A stretch of DNA of 64,000 nucleotides, from contig NZ_JAIQWW010000017.1 of NCBI RefSeq assembly GCF_020164455.1, forward strand, positions 97,017 to 161,016. The letters are read 5' to 3'. Positions within the stretch are counted from its first letter, which is position 1; every line of letters starts with the position of its first letter. Shown piece by piece: positions 16,753 through 24,863 of this stretch. The stretch comes from Phyllobacterium chamaecytisi. Its GTDB lineage: Bacteria > Pseudomonadota > Alphaproteobacteria > Rhizobiales > Rhizobiaceae. Below the pieces are notes generated by a model. That model was not told the DNA's origin. It did no database searches and saw only the letters and a program-made list of their open reading frames with translations. The position numbers were made by a program, and so were the translations under genes.

Positions 16753-17085
16753 ATGAACGGTAGACCAGTCGAGCGCGTGGATGAGACCAGCGGACAGTTT
16801 TTGCAATCATTGATTGCAGGAACCGAAGCGGGATCAACCATGTCGACAGGTGGCAAGCGCCAGGCTCTCTCTGTAATCGACGCAGCAAAGCAGCGCGTCG
16901 ACACCGCGAGGCGGGCTGCAGACAACAGTCTTGATCGCGCCAAGGCTGCACCGAAACCGCACGAGATCAGCAACCCCGCCTTCGTCGCACTGTTTGAGGC
17001 GCATCAACGGGACAGGGAAATGCTGTTCGAAGCGATGAGAGCGCTCGAGAGGGTACAAAGCGGTAGCGTTTCGCACGCGCGCTGA
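16753..17085 (+). CDS. helical hypothetical protein
   Basis: A 110-residue polar, Ala/Arg-rich protein with two helical stretches (SVIDAAKQRVDTARRAADNS and HQRDREMLFEAMRALERVQS). No membrane segment and no known family. The first ATG has no good ribosome-binding site; the ATG at 16840 (MSTGGKRQAL) follows GCGGGA and may be the true start. It lies just before the osmC-like gene in the same direction. Confidence 0.45.
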   Translation: MNGRPVERVDETSGQFLQSLIAGTEAGSTMSTGGKRQALSVIDAAKQRVDTARRAADNSLDRAKAAPKPHEISNPAFVALFEAHQRDREMLFEAMRALERVQSGSVSHAR

Positions 17086-17121
17086 GTAGTGTCAGGGCAC
17101 ATATTGTCGGGAAATCATCCA

Positions 17122-17547
17122 ATGTCGGAACTCAAGATCAGGACTCGCCCCGTGGGCGCAACGTCCGTACTCCAGCCCAAGGAACTGCCGCTCGTCACAT
17201 CCGAGACGGGAGGCAAGATCGGCGTTGTTACCTCGGTTTCCGAACCGGGCTTCAGCCCGATCGATTTGCTGTATAGTTCACTGTCGGCGTGTATTGCATT
17301 GAGCGCGCGCATTGCTGCCAGCCGCCTTGGCGTTACCGACAGGCTCGGCGAAGTCCGGGTGCATGTGACTGGCGAAAAGGCGCATGACGGACCGTCGCGC
17401 GTCGCCCGCTTCGATATTTCCATTGAGATCGATGGCGAACTCGACAGCGCAACGAAGCACAAGATCGTCGAGGCTGCCGAAGAAATCTGTACCGTCAGCA
17501 ATACGTTGCGCGGCAATGCTGATTTCGTCACCAAGCTAGCGGACTGA
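17122..17547 (+). CDS. OsmC-family protein
   Basis: A 141-residue OsmC/Ohr-fold protein. The two family cysteines are present in SLSACIALSAR and EEICTVSNTLRG, with the usual spacing and helix context. Such proteins reduce organic hydroperoxides or act in stress. It is closer to general OsmC than to Ohr because it lacks the Ohr-type N-terminus. The start MSELKIRTRP is chosen; an extra 11 residues upstream lack support. It ends 8 bp before the convergent MFS stop. Confidence 0.88.
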   Translation: MSELKIRTRPVGATSVLQPKELPLVTSETGGKIGVVTSVSEPGFSPIDLLYSSLSACIALSARIAASRLGVTDRLGEVRVHVTGEKAHDGPSRVARFDISIEIDGELDSATKHKIVEAAEEICTVSNTLRGNADFVTKLAD

Positions 17548-17554
17548 AGCAGCG

Positions 17555-18991
17555 TCAGGTCTTCCTAGCGTGACCGGAGACTTCGGCTCCGGCGTTCCAT
17601 GGCAATTCCAGAAAACGAAGTGCAGACACGACGCCGATAAGGCCGACGACGAAGAATGCCACGCGAAAATCCGTCAGCGAGGTGGTGGCAGTGCCGTGAG
17701 CCATTTGCGACACGTTGAGGACCATGGCGGCGATAGCAACGCCAAGCAGCATCGACATCTGCTGAAGCATGCTGGAAAGCGTCGAGGCAGAACTGCGCTG
17801 TGAAGCGTTGATGTCTGCGAAGGTCAATGTGTTGAGCGCCGTGAACTGCATCGAACGCGAGAGGCCCGCGACGAGCAGAAGCGCAAAGGAGATGATCTCT
17901 GGCGTTTCGGCGGATAGAAGCGAGCAGGCGGCGAGGGAGAGCGCTGCGATCAGACCGTTGAAGCAAAGGATCGAGCGAAAGCCAAACCGCCTGAGTAGCG
18001 GCGTGGTGACGACCTTCATACCGAGATTGCCGATGAAATAGACCAGGATGAAAGTGCCCGTCCTGATGGCACTGAAGCCGAAGCCGACCTGAAACAGCAG
18101 CGGCAACAGGAATGGTGCCGAGTTTATCGAGACGCGTCCTGCCGTTCCGGATGCTGCGGTGGCGATGGCAAAGGTGTGGATCTTGAAGACGGACAGATCC
18201 AGCAGCGGATTTTTGACCTGCAGAAAATGTCTAGCAGCCACGACCGACAACAGCGAACCGCCGACAAGCATCGCGACGGCAATGTAGAACTCGTGGATGC
18301 CATGCGTGAAGGATTCGAGGCTGGAGAGGACAAGCGCCAAACCGGCGGCAGAGAGCGCGAAACCCTTCATGTCGAACTTCGGAACCGATGTTTCGCGTTG
18401 ATCCGGAACGAATTTGAGCACCAGCAGAATACCAAGGACGCCGAGCGGTATATTGATGAGAAAGTTCCAGTGCCAGCTCAGATAGGTGGTGATGAAGCTG
18501 CCAAGGACAGGGCCGATGACCGGTGCGAACAGCGCAGGCCACGTAATGAGCGCGATAGCGGAGACAAGCTCGGACTTCTCCGCATTGCGTAGCACGATCA
18601 TGCGCCCGACCGGCGTCATCAGGGCGCTGCCCACGCCCTGAACGGCACGCGCGCCGACGAATTGCCAAAGCGTTTCCGACAGACCGCAGACAAGCGAGGC
18701 GATCGTGAAAATGGCGATGGCGGCAATGAAGACATTGCGAGCGCCGAAGCGATCACCCATCCAGCCCGAAATCGGGATGAAAACGGCCATGGACAGCATG
18801 TAGACCGTAATGCCGATGCTCATCGCCACGGGCTCGATGCCGAATGAATGTGCCATCTGGGGCAGGGAGGTCGTGATTATCGTCCCGTCAAGCATCTGCA
18901 TGAAGAAGGCGACTGCAACAACGAGAGCGACAAGACGCGGTTGCCGCGCTGTGACGGCTGTTTCCTCGCCGTCCGATAGTGCAGTCGTCAT
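17555..18991 (-). CDS. MFS drug:H+ antiporter, DHA2 family
   Basis: A 478-residue membrane protein with about 14 helices. Motif QMLDGTIITTSLPQMAHSFG at residues ~32-51 and GWMGDRFGARNVF (motif A) are the DHA2/EmrB-QacA signatures. It should expel toxic compounds by proton antiport. It lies just downstream of the sulfonate-type operon on the same strand, 115 bp after a terminator, so it may be expressed separately. It is a paralogue of the 24864 protein; both end in an SGH-containing tail (EVSGHARKT here). Confidence 0.9.
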   Translation of the reverse strand: MTTALSDGEETAVTARQPRLVALVVAVAFFMQMLDGTIITTSLPQMAHSFGIEPVAMSIGITVYMLSMAVFIPISGWMGDRFGARNVFIAAIAIFTIASLVCGLSETLWQFVGARAVQGVGSALMTPVGRMIVLRNAEKSELVSAIALITWPALFAPVIGPVLGSFITTYLSWHWNFLINIPLGVLGILLVLKFVPDQRETSVPKFDMKGFALSAAGLALVLSSLESFTHGIHEFYIAVAMLVGGSLLSVVAARHFLQVKNPLLDLSVFKIHTFAIATAASGTAGRVSINSAPFLLPLLFQVGFGFSAIRTGTFILVYFIGNLGMKVVTTPLLRRFGFRSILCFNGLIAALSLAACSLLSAETPEIISFALLLVAGLSRSMQFTALNTLTFADINASQRSSASTLSSMLQQMSMLLGVAIAAMVLNVSQMAHGTATTSLTDFRVAFFVVGLIGVVSALRFLELPWNAGAEVSGHARKT

Positions 18992-19052
18992 TTCATAACC
19001 TCAGTGCATTTCATGCGGGATGGCCACGACACAGCGCGGCCAGATATCAAAG

Positions 19053-19079
19053 TGCCGGGCCCGCAATTCAGGCCCGGCA
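19053..19079 (-). terminator. hairpin terminator after the sulfonate-type operon
   Basis: TGCCGGGCC (19053-19061) and GGCCCGGCA (19071-19079) pair around a 9-base loop. On the minus strand ACTTTGATA follows, a weak T-tract. Confidence 0.6.
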
Positions 19080-19106
19080 ACCGGATTTGTCAACGTCGCT
19101 CGCGGA

Positions 19107-20135
19107 TTATTGATTGGCGTCGAGTTCCTTGTAGGCAGCGTCGAGATAGCTGGTGTCGACCCATTTGCTGTAATCGATCGTTCCTTTCAGAAGCTTTGCC
19201 TCTGCCATGAACTTCTCTTCTTCCTTGAGCGAATTGAGCGCTTCGTCGGTGATCTTAGGGTCCTGAAAGAACACACCATCCTTGTAGGTCTTGCGAACGG
19301 ATTTTTCCGAGGACTTTGTTTCGTCGACAAAAATCTTGATCGTGTCTTCCGGGTGTGCGTCGGCCCAGCGCGAAATCTGGATATCGACCTTCAGCAGGCG
19401 TTTGACCAGATCTGGATATTTCTCCGCGAAGGCGCCATTGACTGAAATGACGTTCGGCACGGCCCATTCGGGGTGCTCCGATCCATCGAGAAGGATGCGA
19501 GCCTGGCCGGTGTCGACGAGTTTTGCCGCCGTGCTGTCCGTTTCCACGATTGCGTCGATATCACCGCGCAGCAGTGCAGGGCCTGACGCCTCGAATGGCA
19601 GATTGAGCGATTCCACGTCGTCGGTTTTCAAGCCGGCGCCTTTCAGCGCCTTGCTGAAATTCGAGTGACGCACTGTGCCGGCGAGATACGCAACCTTCTT
19701 GCCCTTCAAGTCGGCGACGGTTTTAAGCGGCGAGTTCGTCGGAACGATGATGGCCGAGCCGCCCGTTTTGACGAAACTGGAGATGCCGATCAGCTTGACA
19801 TCTGCGCCCGATGCAGCGACGCGCAGGGCGGGGTTGTTGCCGGTATAGGTGACTTCGATAGCGCCAGTGGCAAGCGCGGTGGTTGCCTCAGAACCACCGC
19901 CGGTGAAGGTCACAAGTTCAACCTTGATACCATCCTTGGCAAATTCCTTTTCCAGCCAGCCATCATGCTGGGCCAGAATGAATTTCAGATGGCCAGGTGC
20001 GGTACTCCCGATGCGAATGACATCCGGCTTTTCCTGCGCGATGGCGGGCAGGGCGAAGCTTGTCAAACCAAGCAGCGAGGCGGCGATGGTTTTTATCAGG
20101 GTCCGGCGCAAAACGCCGTTGTTTGAAATCGTCAT
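19107..20135 (-). CDS. aliphatic sulfonate/nitrate-type ABC substrate-binding protein
   Basis: A 342-residue periplasmic binding protein of the SsuA/TauA/NMT1-like fold. Signal peptide residues 1-33 (ending PAIAQ) include a twin Arg. RIGSTAPGHLKFILAQHDGWLEKEFAKDGI is the typical first lobe opening, and the binding cleft begins at FTGGGSEATTALATGAIEVTYTG. It is the last gene of a six-gene unit (redoxin, flavoprotein, ferredoxin, ATPase, permease, this). The substrate is not provable by sequence; sulfonate or another organosulfur compound is likely by family and context. Confidence 0.88.
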   Translation of the reverse strand: MTISNNGVLRRTLIKTIAASLLGLTSFALPAIAQEKPDVIRIGSTAPGHLKFILAQHDGWLEKEFAKDGIKVELVTFTGGGSEATTALATGAIEVTYTGNNPALRVAASGADVKLIGISSFVKTGGSAIIVPTNSPLKTVADLKGKKVAYLAGTVRHSNFSKALKGAGLKTDDVESLNLPFEASGPALLRGDIDAIVETDSTAAKLVDTGQARILLDGSEHPEWAVPNVISVNGAFAEKYPDLVKRLLKVDIQISRWADAHPEDTIKIFVDETKSSEKSVRKTYKDGVFFQDPKITDEALNSLKEEEKFMAEAKLLKGTIDYSKWVDTSYLDAAYKELDANQ

Positions 20136-20177
20136 AATATGGTTCCTTCGTTGGCGTTTTGCAGAAAGTGAAAATTC

Positions 20178-21044
20178 TTAGTGAGGTGAGGTGTCGGATT
20201 GGCCCTTCCATGAGGTTGCCCAACGTTCGAACCAGACCAGCAGGTAATTCACGATAAGGCCGATGAGTGTCATGGTCAGAATGCCGGCATACATATCGCC
20301 AGTTTCCATCATCAGCTGCGATTGCTGGATCAGGTAGCCGAGGCCAGATTTGGCAGCGAGCATCTCGGCGCCGATAACCGCGAAAATGGAGGATTTCACC
20401 GCGAGACGCGCACCCGCGACGATGGATGGAATGCTCGCCGGAAGGATGACTTTGCGGAACAGATCGACATCCGATGTTCCCATCGAGCGGGCCGCTTTCA
20501 ACAGGAGCGGATCGACTGCCTTGACGCCGCTGATCGTGTTCACCAGCAGGAAGAACACCGACGAATAGAAGGTGATCGCAATCTTGGACGCTTCGCCTAT
20601 GCCAAGGAGCAGAATGAAGACCGGCAACAGAGCGAACTGCGATGTGTTGCGGAGGGTTTGCACCAGCAGATCTGAAATCTTTTCGAAAAGCGAGTAACGC
20701 CCCATCAGGAACCCGAGCGGAACGGCAACAATTGTCGCCAATCCAAAGCCGATCGCTGCCCGCTGCAGGCTGATGCCGATATGCTTGGCGAGGACGCCGC
20801 TTTCTGCCAAGCCGATCCATGACCGGCAGACATCGCTGAGCGGGGGGAAGAAGATCGGATTAAGCCAGCCGAGGCGCGGCGCGATTTCCCACAGCAGGAA
20901 AAACAGGATTAGCAAGGGCAGGCCATAGCTGAAGGTACCGTCCCCGCGTACCGTCTTGTGCTTGCGCGTAGGCCGGGCAGCACTGCGCGCTGCAATTGAT
21001 GGCAACCTGATGCCGATGCCGGGTTTTTCGCTGATATAGGCCAT
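20178..21044 (-). CDS. sulfonate/nitrate-type ABC permease
   Basis: A 288-residue inner-membrane permease of the SsuC/TauC kind with six helices. The family signature EAA loop is in RAAIGFGLATIVAVPLGFLMG and LLKAARSMGTSDVDLFRKVILPASIPSIVAG. The start MAYISEKPGIG follows GGAACGGAAAC; a longer frame to 21185 would run into the ATPase gene and is discarded. It lies 19 bp after the ATPase stop and 42 bp before the binding protein. Confidence 0.92.
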   Translation of the reverse strand: MAYISEKPGIGIRLPSIAARSAARPTRKHKTVRGDGTFSYGLPLLILFFLLWEIAPRLGWLNPIFFPPLSDVCRSWIGLAESGVLAKHIGISLQRAAIGFGLATIVAVPLGFLMGRYSLFEKISDLLVQTLRNTSQFALLPVFILLLGIGEASKIAITFYSSVFFLLVNTISGVKAVDPLLLKAARSMGTSDVDLFRKVILPASIPSIVAGARLAVKSSIFAVIGAEMLAAKSGLGYLIQQSQLMMETGDMYAGILTMTLIGLIVNYLLVWFERWATSWKGQSDTSPH

Positions 21045-21063
21045 GTTTCCGTTCCCTGGATTT

Positions 21064-21900
21064 TTAGTTGGCGTAGGCAGGCGACAACGCCCAATCCTTT
21101 TGCGCCTTGTTGACTTCATCACGCAGTGCTTCCCAAACGCGGGCGCGATATGCGTTGAATTCCGTGCTGGATCGAATGTCGCCATCGCGCGGGCGCTGCA
21201 GATCGATGTCGATGATCTCCTTCACCGTGCCGGGACGGGCAGTCATCACAACGATGCGGTCGGCGAGATAAATCGCCTCATCGATGGAGTGCGTGACAAA
21301 GATGACGGTCGTATTGATCTTCTCCCAGATCTTCAGGAGTTCGCTCTGCAGGATTTCGCGTGTCTGCGCATCGAGCGCGGCGAATGGTTCATCCATCAAC
21401 AGCACTTCGGGGTTGCTCGCCAACGCTCGGGCAATGGCCACACGCTGCTGCATTCCACCGGAAAGCTGATTGGGATAGCGATCCTCGAAACCGGACAGTC
21501 CGAACAGAGCAAGGAAATATCGCGCGCGGTCGCTGCGTTCGCGCTTTGGTACGCCGCGCACCTCCAGGGCATATTCGATGTTCGACAGGGCTGTGCGCCA
21601 AGGGAAGAGCGCATATTGCTGGAACACATAACCGGTCTTGGGATCGGGCCTGGTGATGGTGGTGCCGTCCAGTTGCACGATGCCCTTGCTCGCCTGGGTC
21701 AACCCGCCGATGATATCGAGCAGGACAGATTTGCCGCTGCCGCTCGGACCAACAAGCGTGATGAACTCGCCCTTGCGGATGTTCAGATCGACGCCATCGA
21801 GGACGGTAACACGATCGGTCTCCTCGCCGTCGACAGTCACATATTGACCCGGCTTGAGCTGGAAGGTTTTTCTAATACCGGAGACGACAATTCGGTCCAT
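21064..21900 (-). CDS. sulfonate/nitrate-type ABC ATPase
   Basis: A 278-residue ABC ATPase of the SsuB/TauB type. Walker [10 protein letters not shown], signature [15 protein letters not shown], Walker [17 protein letters not shown] and H-loop FVTHSIDEA are all intact. It powers the neighbouring permease. The start MDRIVVSGI is chosen because AAGGAG is seven bases away, but only one base away from the earlier ATG two codons upstream. Confidence 0.93.
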   Translation of the reverse strand: MDRIVVSGIRKTFQLKPGQYVTVDGEETDRVTVLDGVDLNIRKGEFITLVGPSGSGKSVLLDIIGGLTQASKGIVQLDGTTITRPDPKTGYVFQQYALFPWRTALSNIEYALEVRGVPKRERSDRARYFLALFGLSGFEDRYPNQLSGGMQQRVAIARALASNPEVLLMDEPFAALDAQTREILQSELLKIWEKINTTVIFVTHSIDEAIYLADRIVVMTARPGTVKEIIDIDLQRPRDGDIRSSTEFNAYRARVWEALRDEVNKAQKDWALSPAYAN

Positions 21901-21912
21901 CTGCATTCTCCT

Positions 21913-22242
21913 TCAAACTGCCGCGACGCGAATGCGATGCGTCGGGTCATGTTCGGTTCCGCCAGCCTTGCCGCGTTTCCAGCCGAGCGCGCGCGCATAG
22001 CTGCCAAACAGATTGCGTTCCTCGACCTCGGCTTCTGTGATCGGAAAGTGGCCTTCCGCGCGATGCGCGACATAGAGTGCATCGACGGGACAATAGATTT
22101 CGCAGAGGTAGCAGGTCTGGCAATCGTCTTGGCGCGCTATAACGGGTGCTGAATCCGGCACGGCGTCGAACACATTCGCGGGGCACACCTTCACGCAGAT
22201 ATCGCATTCAATACAACGGCTTGCGGAGACAATCTCAATCAT
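21913..22242 (-). CDS. 2x[4Fe-4S] ferredoxin (AprB-like)
   Basis: A 109-residue ferredoxin with two complete clusters: Cys10-x2-Cys13-x2-Cys16-x3-Cys20-Pro and Cys41-x2-Cys44-x2-Cys47-x3-Cys51-Pro. The C-terminal ~50 residues (HFPITEAEVEERNLFGSYAR) resemble the tail of adenylylsulfate-reductase beta-type subunits. Its ATG overlaps the flavoprotein stop by 4 bp, so both subunits should be made together and may form a complex. Confidence 0.9.
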   Translation of the reverse strand: MIEIVSASRCIECDICVKVCPANVFDAVPDSAPVIARQDDCQTCYLCEIYCPVDALYVAHRAEGHFPITEAEVEERNLFGSYARALGWKRGKAGGTEHDPTHRIRVAAV

Positions 22243-23870
22243 GACGCGATGCCCTCGCGACTGATTTGCGCTTCGCCAATGCTGATTGCATCGACCCCGC
22301 TGACGAGGATGCGTCGGGCGAATGCGGGATCATTCCCGGGACGGTCTGCCCGCCGGTGCATGCCGCGGCTTTCATTGCGGGCGAGCGCAGAAGCAAGCGA
22401 CCAGCGCGCCGAAGCCGTGATCGACGCGGTCTCGCGACTGCGCACGCGGTCCACACCCTCGGCGTGGAGGTGTTGACGCACATCATTCCACAGGCGCTCC
22501 AGCCGCTCGCTGCTGGTGTGCAAGGTTGTACCGTCGCGAAAATAATTCTTTTCCAGCGGAATGACTTCGGCGCGAACAGCTTCGATGATTTCGGCGGTGC
22601 GCAGGTCTGCTCGAGCGTTTCCGGCCGGTCGTAGCCCCGCTTCGCCAAGGGGTTTCGACATGGAACGGAAGGCTTTCCGTGCCGATTTACGCGCGTGGGT
22701 CGAAGCGCCTTTGCCCGACCACCAACCGCTGGCGATAGCCCAGGACGAATTGACCGCGCCGCCGCCTGACACCGCACCTGTCATGTTTTCACGGCTGGCT
22801 GCGTCGCCGGCGACGTAGAGCCCGGGAACGCCCGTGCCGCAATCGGCGGTCGCGAGCATGATGCCGCCCGTGCCACGCACCGTGCCTTCGGCCCGCAATG
22901 TGATGCGAAACAAATCCTTGAATGGGTCTATGCCGGCGCGATCATGCGGCACGAAGCAATTGGGCTGGCCGCGGCGCAGCCAATCCTGCAAGGCGGGCTC
23001 GGCATGGTCGAGGCGGGCAAAAACCGGACCGTCTATCAGCGCCTTCGCTATGTCCTTTTCGCGTTCACCAATGCCGTTGGATATCTGTTCGCCATTTGCG
23101 TCGACGAGAGGTGAGCCATCCTCGCGGTAGAACGTGGCCCATCTGTAGGGCAGACCTTTGTTGAGCGACGTTTCATAGGGGGCAAGCGTGTACTTCCCGG
23201 TGAACTCCATGCCAGAAAGATGCGCGCCGGCTTCCGCAGCCATCAGGTAACCATCGCCAGTGAGGCCTGTTGCGCCGAGGATACGCTCGTGGAAGGCACA
23301 TCCGCCCGTCGCGAGCACAACGGCTTTTGCCTCGACGCTCCAGTCGCGGTTGCGCTGCCGGTCTACGCCGGAAGCGCCTGTGATCGCATCGCCATTCGAC
23401 AGAAGTTCAAGGGCAGGGTGGTGGTCAAGCACAGTGACACCGGCCTTCAGCACCCGCCGTCGCATGAAGCGCATGTAATCGGGACCGCGAAGGTTGGCGA
23501 TATAGAGCCGGCCGTCATCTTCGTGCGGGAACAGGTAGCCCCACTCGGAAAGCTTAACCAGATTTTCGTAAGCCTGATCGACGCAGCGCAGCATCCAGCG
23601 CTGATCGGCGAGCCCGCCGGTACGCTGCCAGCGCCGCTCGACAGCCTGACCACGATTTTCACCCGGCGGAACGCACCAGGTTCCGGTGTTGGATGGGGCT
23701 GTGGCGCCGCTCGTGCCAAGATAGCCCTTGTCAGCGAGGACAACACGAGCTCCATCTTCGGCAGCTGCCAGCGCTGCCCATGCGCCGGAAGGACCGCCGC
23801 CAAGCACCAGCACATCCGCTTGCAAATGCAGCGGATCATTGCTGGTGGATTTTACCCGATCAGATGACAT
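22239..23870 (-). CDS. FAD-dependent oxidoreductase (AprA/fumarate reductase-like)
   Basis: A 543-residue flavoprotein of the FrdA/SdhA/AprA superfamily. The dinucleotide fold VLVLGGGPSGAWAALAAAEDG is near residue 15, KAVVLATGG follows, then GTGGIMLATADCGTGVPGLYVAGDAA and SGGGAVNSSWAIASG. The product is of cytoplasmic type, with no signal peptide. Coupled genes for a 2x[4Fe-4S] ferredoxin and a sulfonate-type ABC importer suggest it works on an imported sulfur compound. The start MSSDRVKSTS is chosen, 13 bp after the redoxin stop; MSRPPSRTLP at 23915 is possible and would overlap. Confidence 0.85.
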   Translation of the reverse strand: MSSDRVKSTSNDPLHLQADVLVLGGGPSGAWAALAAAEDGARVVLADKGYLGTSGATAPSNTGTWCVPPGENRGQAVERRWQRTGGLADQRWMLRCVDQAYENLVKLSEWGYLFPHEDDGRLYIANLRGPDYMRFMRRRVLKAGVTVLDHHPALELLSNGDAITGASGVDRQRNRDWSVEAKAVVLATGGCAFHERILGATGLTGDGYLMAAEAGAHLSGMEFTGKYTLAPYETSLNKGLPYRWATFYREDGSPLVDANGEQISNGIGEREKDIAKALIDGPVFARLDHAEPALQDWLRRGQPNCFVPHDRAGIDPFKDLFRITLRAEGTVRGTGGIMLATADCGTGVPGLYVAGDAASRENMTGAVSGGGAVNSSWAIASGWWSGKGASTHARKSARKAFRSMSKPLGEAGLRPAGNARADLRTAEIIEAVRAEVIPLEKNYFRDGTTLHTSSERLERLWNDVRQHLHAEGVDRVRSRETASITASARWSLASALARNESRGMHRRADRPGNDPAFARRILVSGVDAISIGEAQISREGIAS

Positions 23871-23883
23871 GCGTTCGGAATTC

Positions 23884-24471
23884 TCAGGCAGCGTGCGAGA
23901 GGGAGGACGGCTCATTGCCTTCCAGCCATTTGATGTTGCAGCCGATGGATGCGACCTGCTTGTCAGACGGCTTCTGGCCGAGAAGCACTGCATCAACTGC
24001 GGCTTTGATGTCCGCGCCGGTTACTGGCTTGCCATTGCCGGGACGCGCATCGTCGAACTGGCCGTGATAGGCGAGGTGGCGCTCCGCATCGAAGAGAAAC
24101 AGATCGGGCGTACAGGCGGCGCGATAGGCCTTGGCAACGGTCTGTGACTCGTCCTTCAGATACGGGAACGAATAGCCGAAGTTGGCGACTTCCTCACCGA
24201 TGCGTGCCAGCGTTTCTTCCGGATGTGCCTTCGCGTCATTGCTGTTGATGGCGACGATCTGCAATCCCTTCGGCGCATATTCGAGCGCAAACTGTGCCAG
24301 CGCTTCACGCAGCAACACAACGAACGGACAACGGTTGGAGATGAAAGCGACGAGCAAGGCGGGTTTTTCGGAGAAGCTAGAAAGCTCGTAGAGCTTTCCT
24401 TCCGCATCCGGCAAAATGAAGTCAGCGGCTTTTGTGCCGAGCGTAATCGCGTTTGATTCTGTCTTAGGCAT
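23884..24471 (-). CDS. thioredoxin-fold redoxin (AhpC/TSA-like)
   Basis: A 195-residue peroxiredoxin-like protein. The conserved Cys48 is in ISNRCPFVVLLREALA and a second Cys lies in RAACTPDLFLFDAERHLAYHGQ, the pattern of the broad 'thioredoxin family/redoxin' group whose members have a CP.V rather than CxxC motif. It lacks a signal peptide. It is the first gene of the six-gene unit, with GGGAGC before the ATG. It probably handles thiol or peroxide chemistry linked to the sulfur substrate, which is inference from context. Confidence 0.85.
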   Translation of the reverse strand: MPKTESNAITLGTKAADFILPDAEGKLYELSSFSEKPALLVAFISNRCPFVVLLREALAQFALEYAPKGLQIVAINSNDAKAHPEETLARIGEEVANFGYSFPYLKDESQTVAKAYRAACTPDLFLFDAERHLAYHGQFDDARPGNGKPVTGADIKAAVDAVLLGQKPSDKQVASIGCNIKWLEGNEPSSLSHAA

Positions 24472-24863
24472 TGTGCGCTCCCATTGATCTAAACGTGTCG
24501 GCAGAGCTCATATGGCTGCCTGACTCCAATACTCTACTGAATTGGTAGTGTATGAAGAGGCATATTATTTTGGAGATGGCAGATTTTTGAAAATTATCGT
24601 CCTGCCGGCACCGGGCCCGATTAAAATGAGAGACCAGAAAAGATCCGTACGCGAAATTTCCCGTGAATTGGAGGACTCCGGGGTTGTGGCGACGAGCTTG
24701 GTTCAACCTGAGGCTTTTTTGTCGCGCCATGCAGAAAAGCGAAAAGACATATGGCCATAGCCAGCGTCGAGGATTATATCCCGCTCATCCAAGCCACTAA
24801 GTGCTTACTATCTGCGGTTGCCTTCATCTCAAGCCGACCGTGCCATCGAGAGCTATTCCAGCG
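24472..24863. other. 392-bp divergent intergenic region
   Basis: Between the redoxin start (minus) and the DHA2 gene (plus). It holds the imperfect inverted repeat at 24531-24551. Short open frames inside it lack ribosome-binding sites. Confidence 0.5.
24531..24551. promoter_or_regulatory. candidate operator of the sulfonate-type operon
   Basis: A 21-bp imperfect palindrome, on the minus strand ACACTACCAATTCAGTAGAG plus T, has seven of ten base pairs matched about its centre, including CTAC/GTAG. It is 60-80 bp upstream of the redoxin start, where a LysR-type (CysB-like) or other regulator could bind. No regulator gene is adjacent. Confidence 0.35.

Noticed and set aside
23220..23867. 215-codon plus-strand frame within the flavoprotein gene
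   Set aside because: Antisense shadow in a high-GC gene with codon bias; no ribosome-binding site or family.
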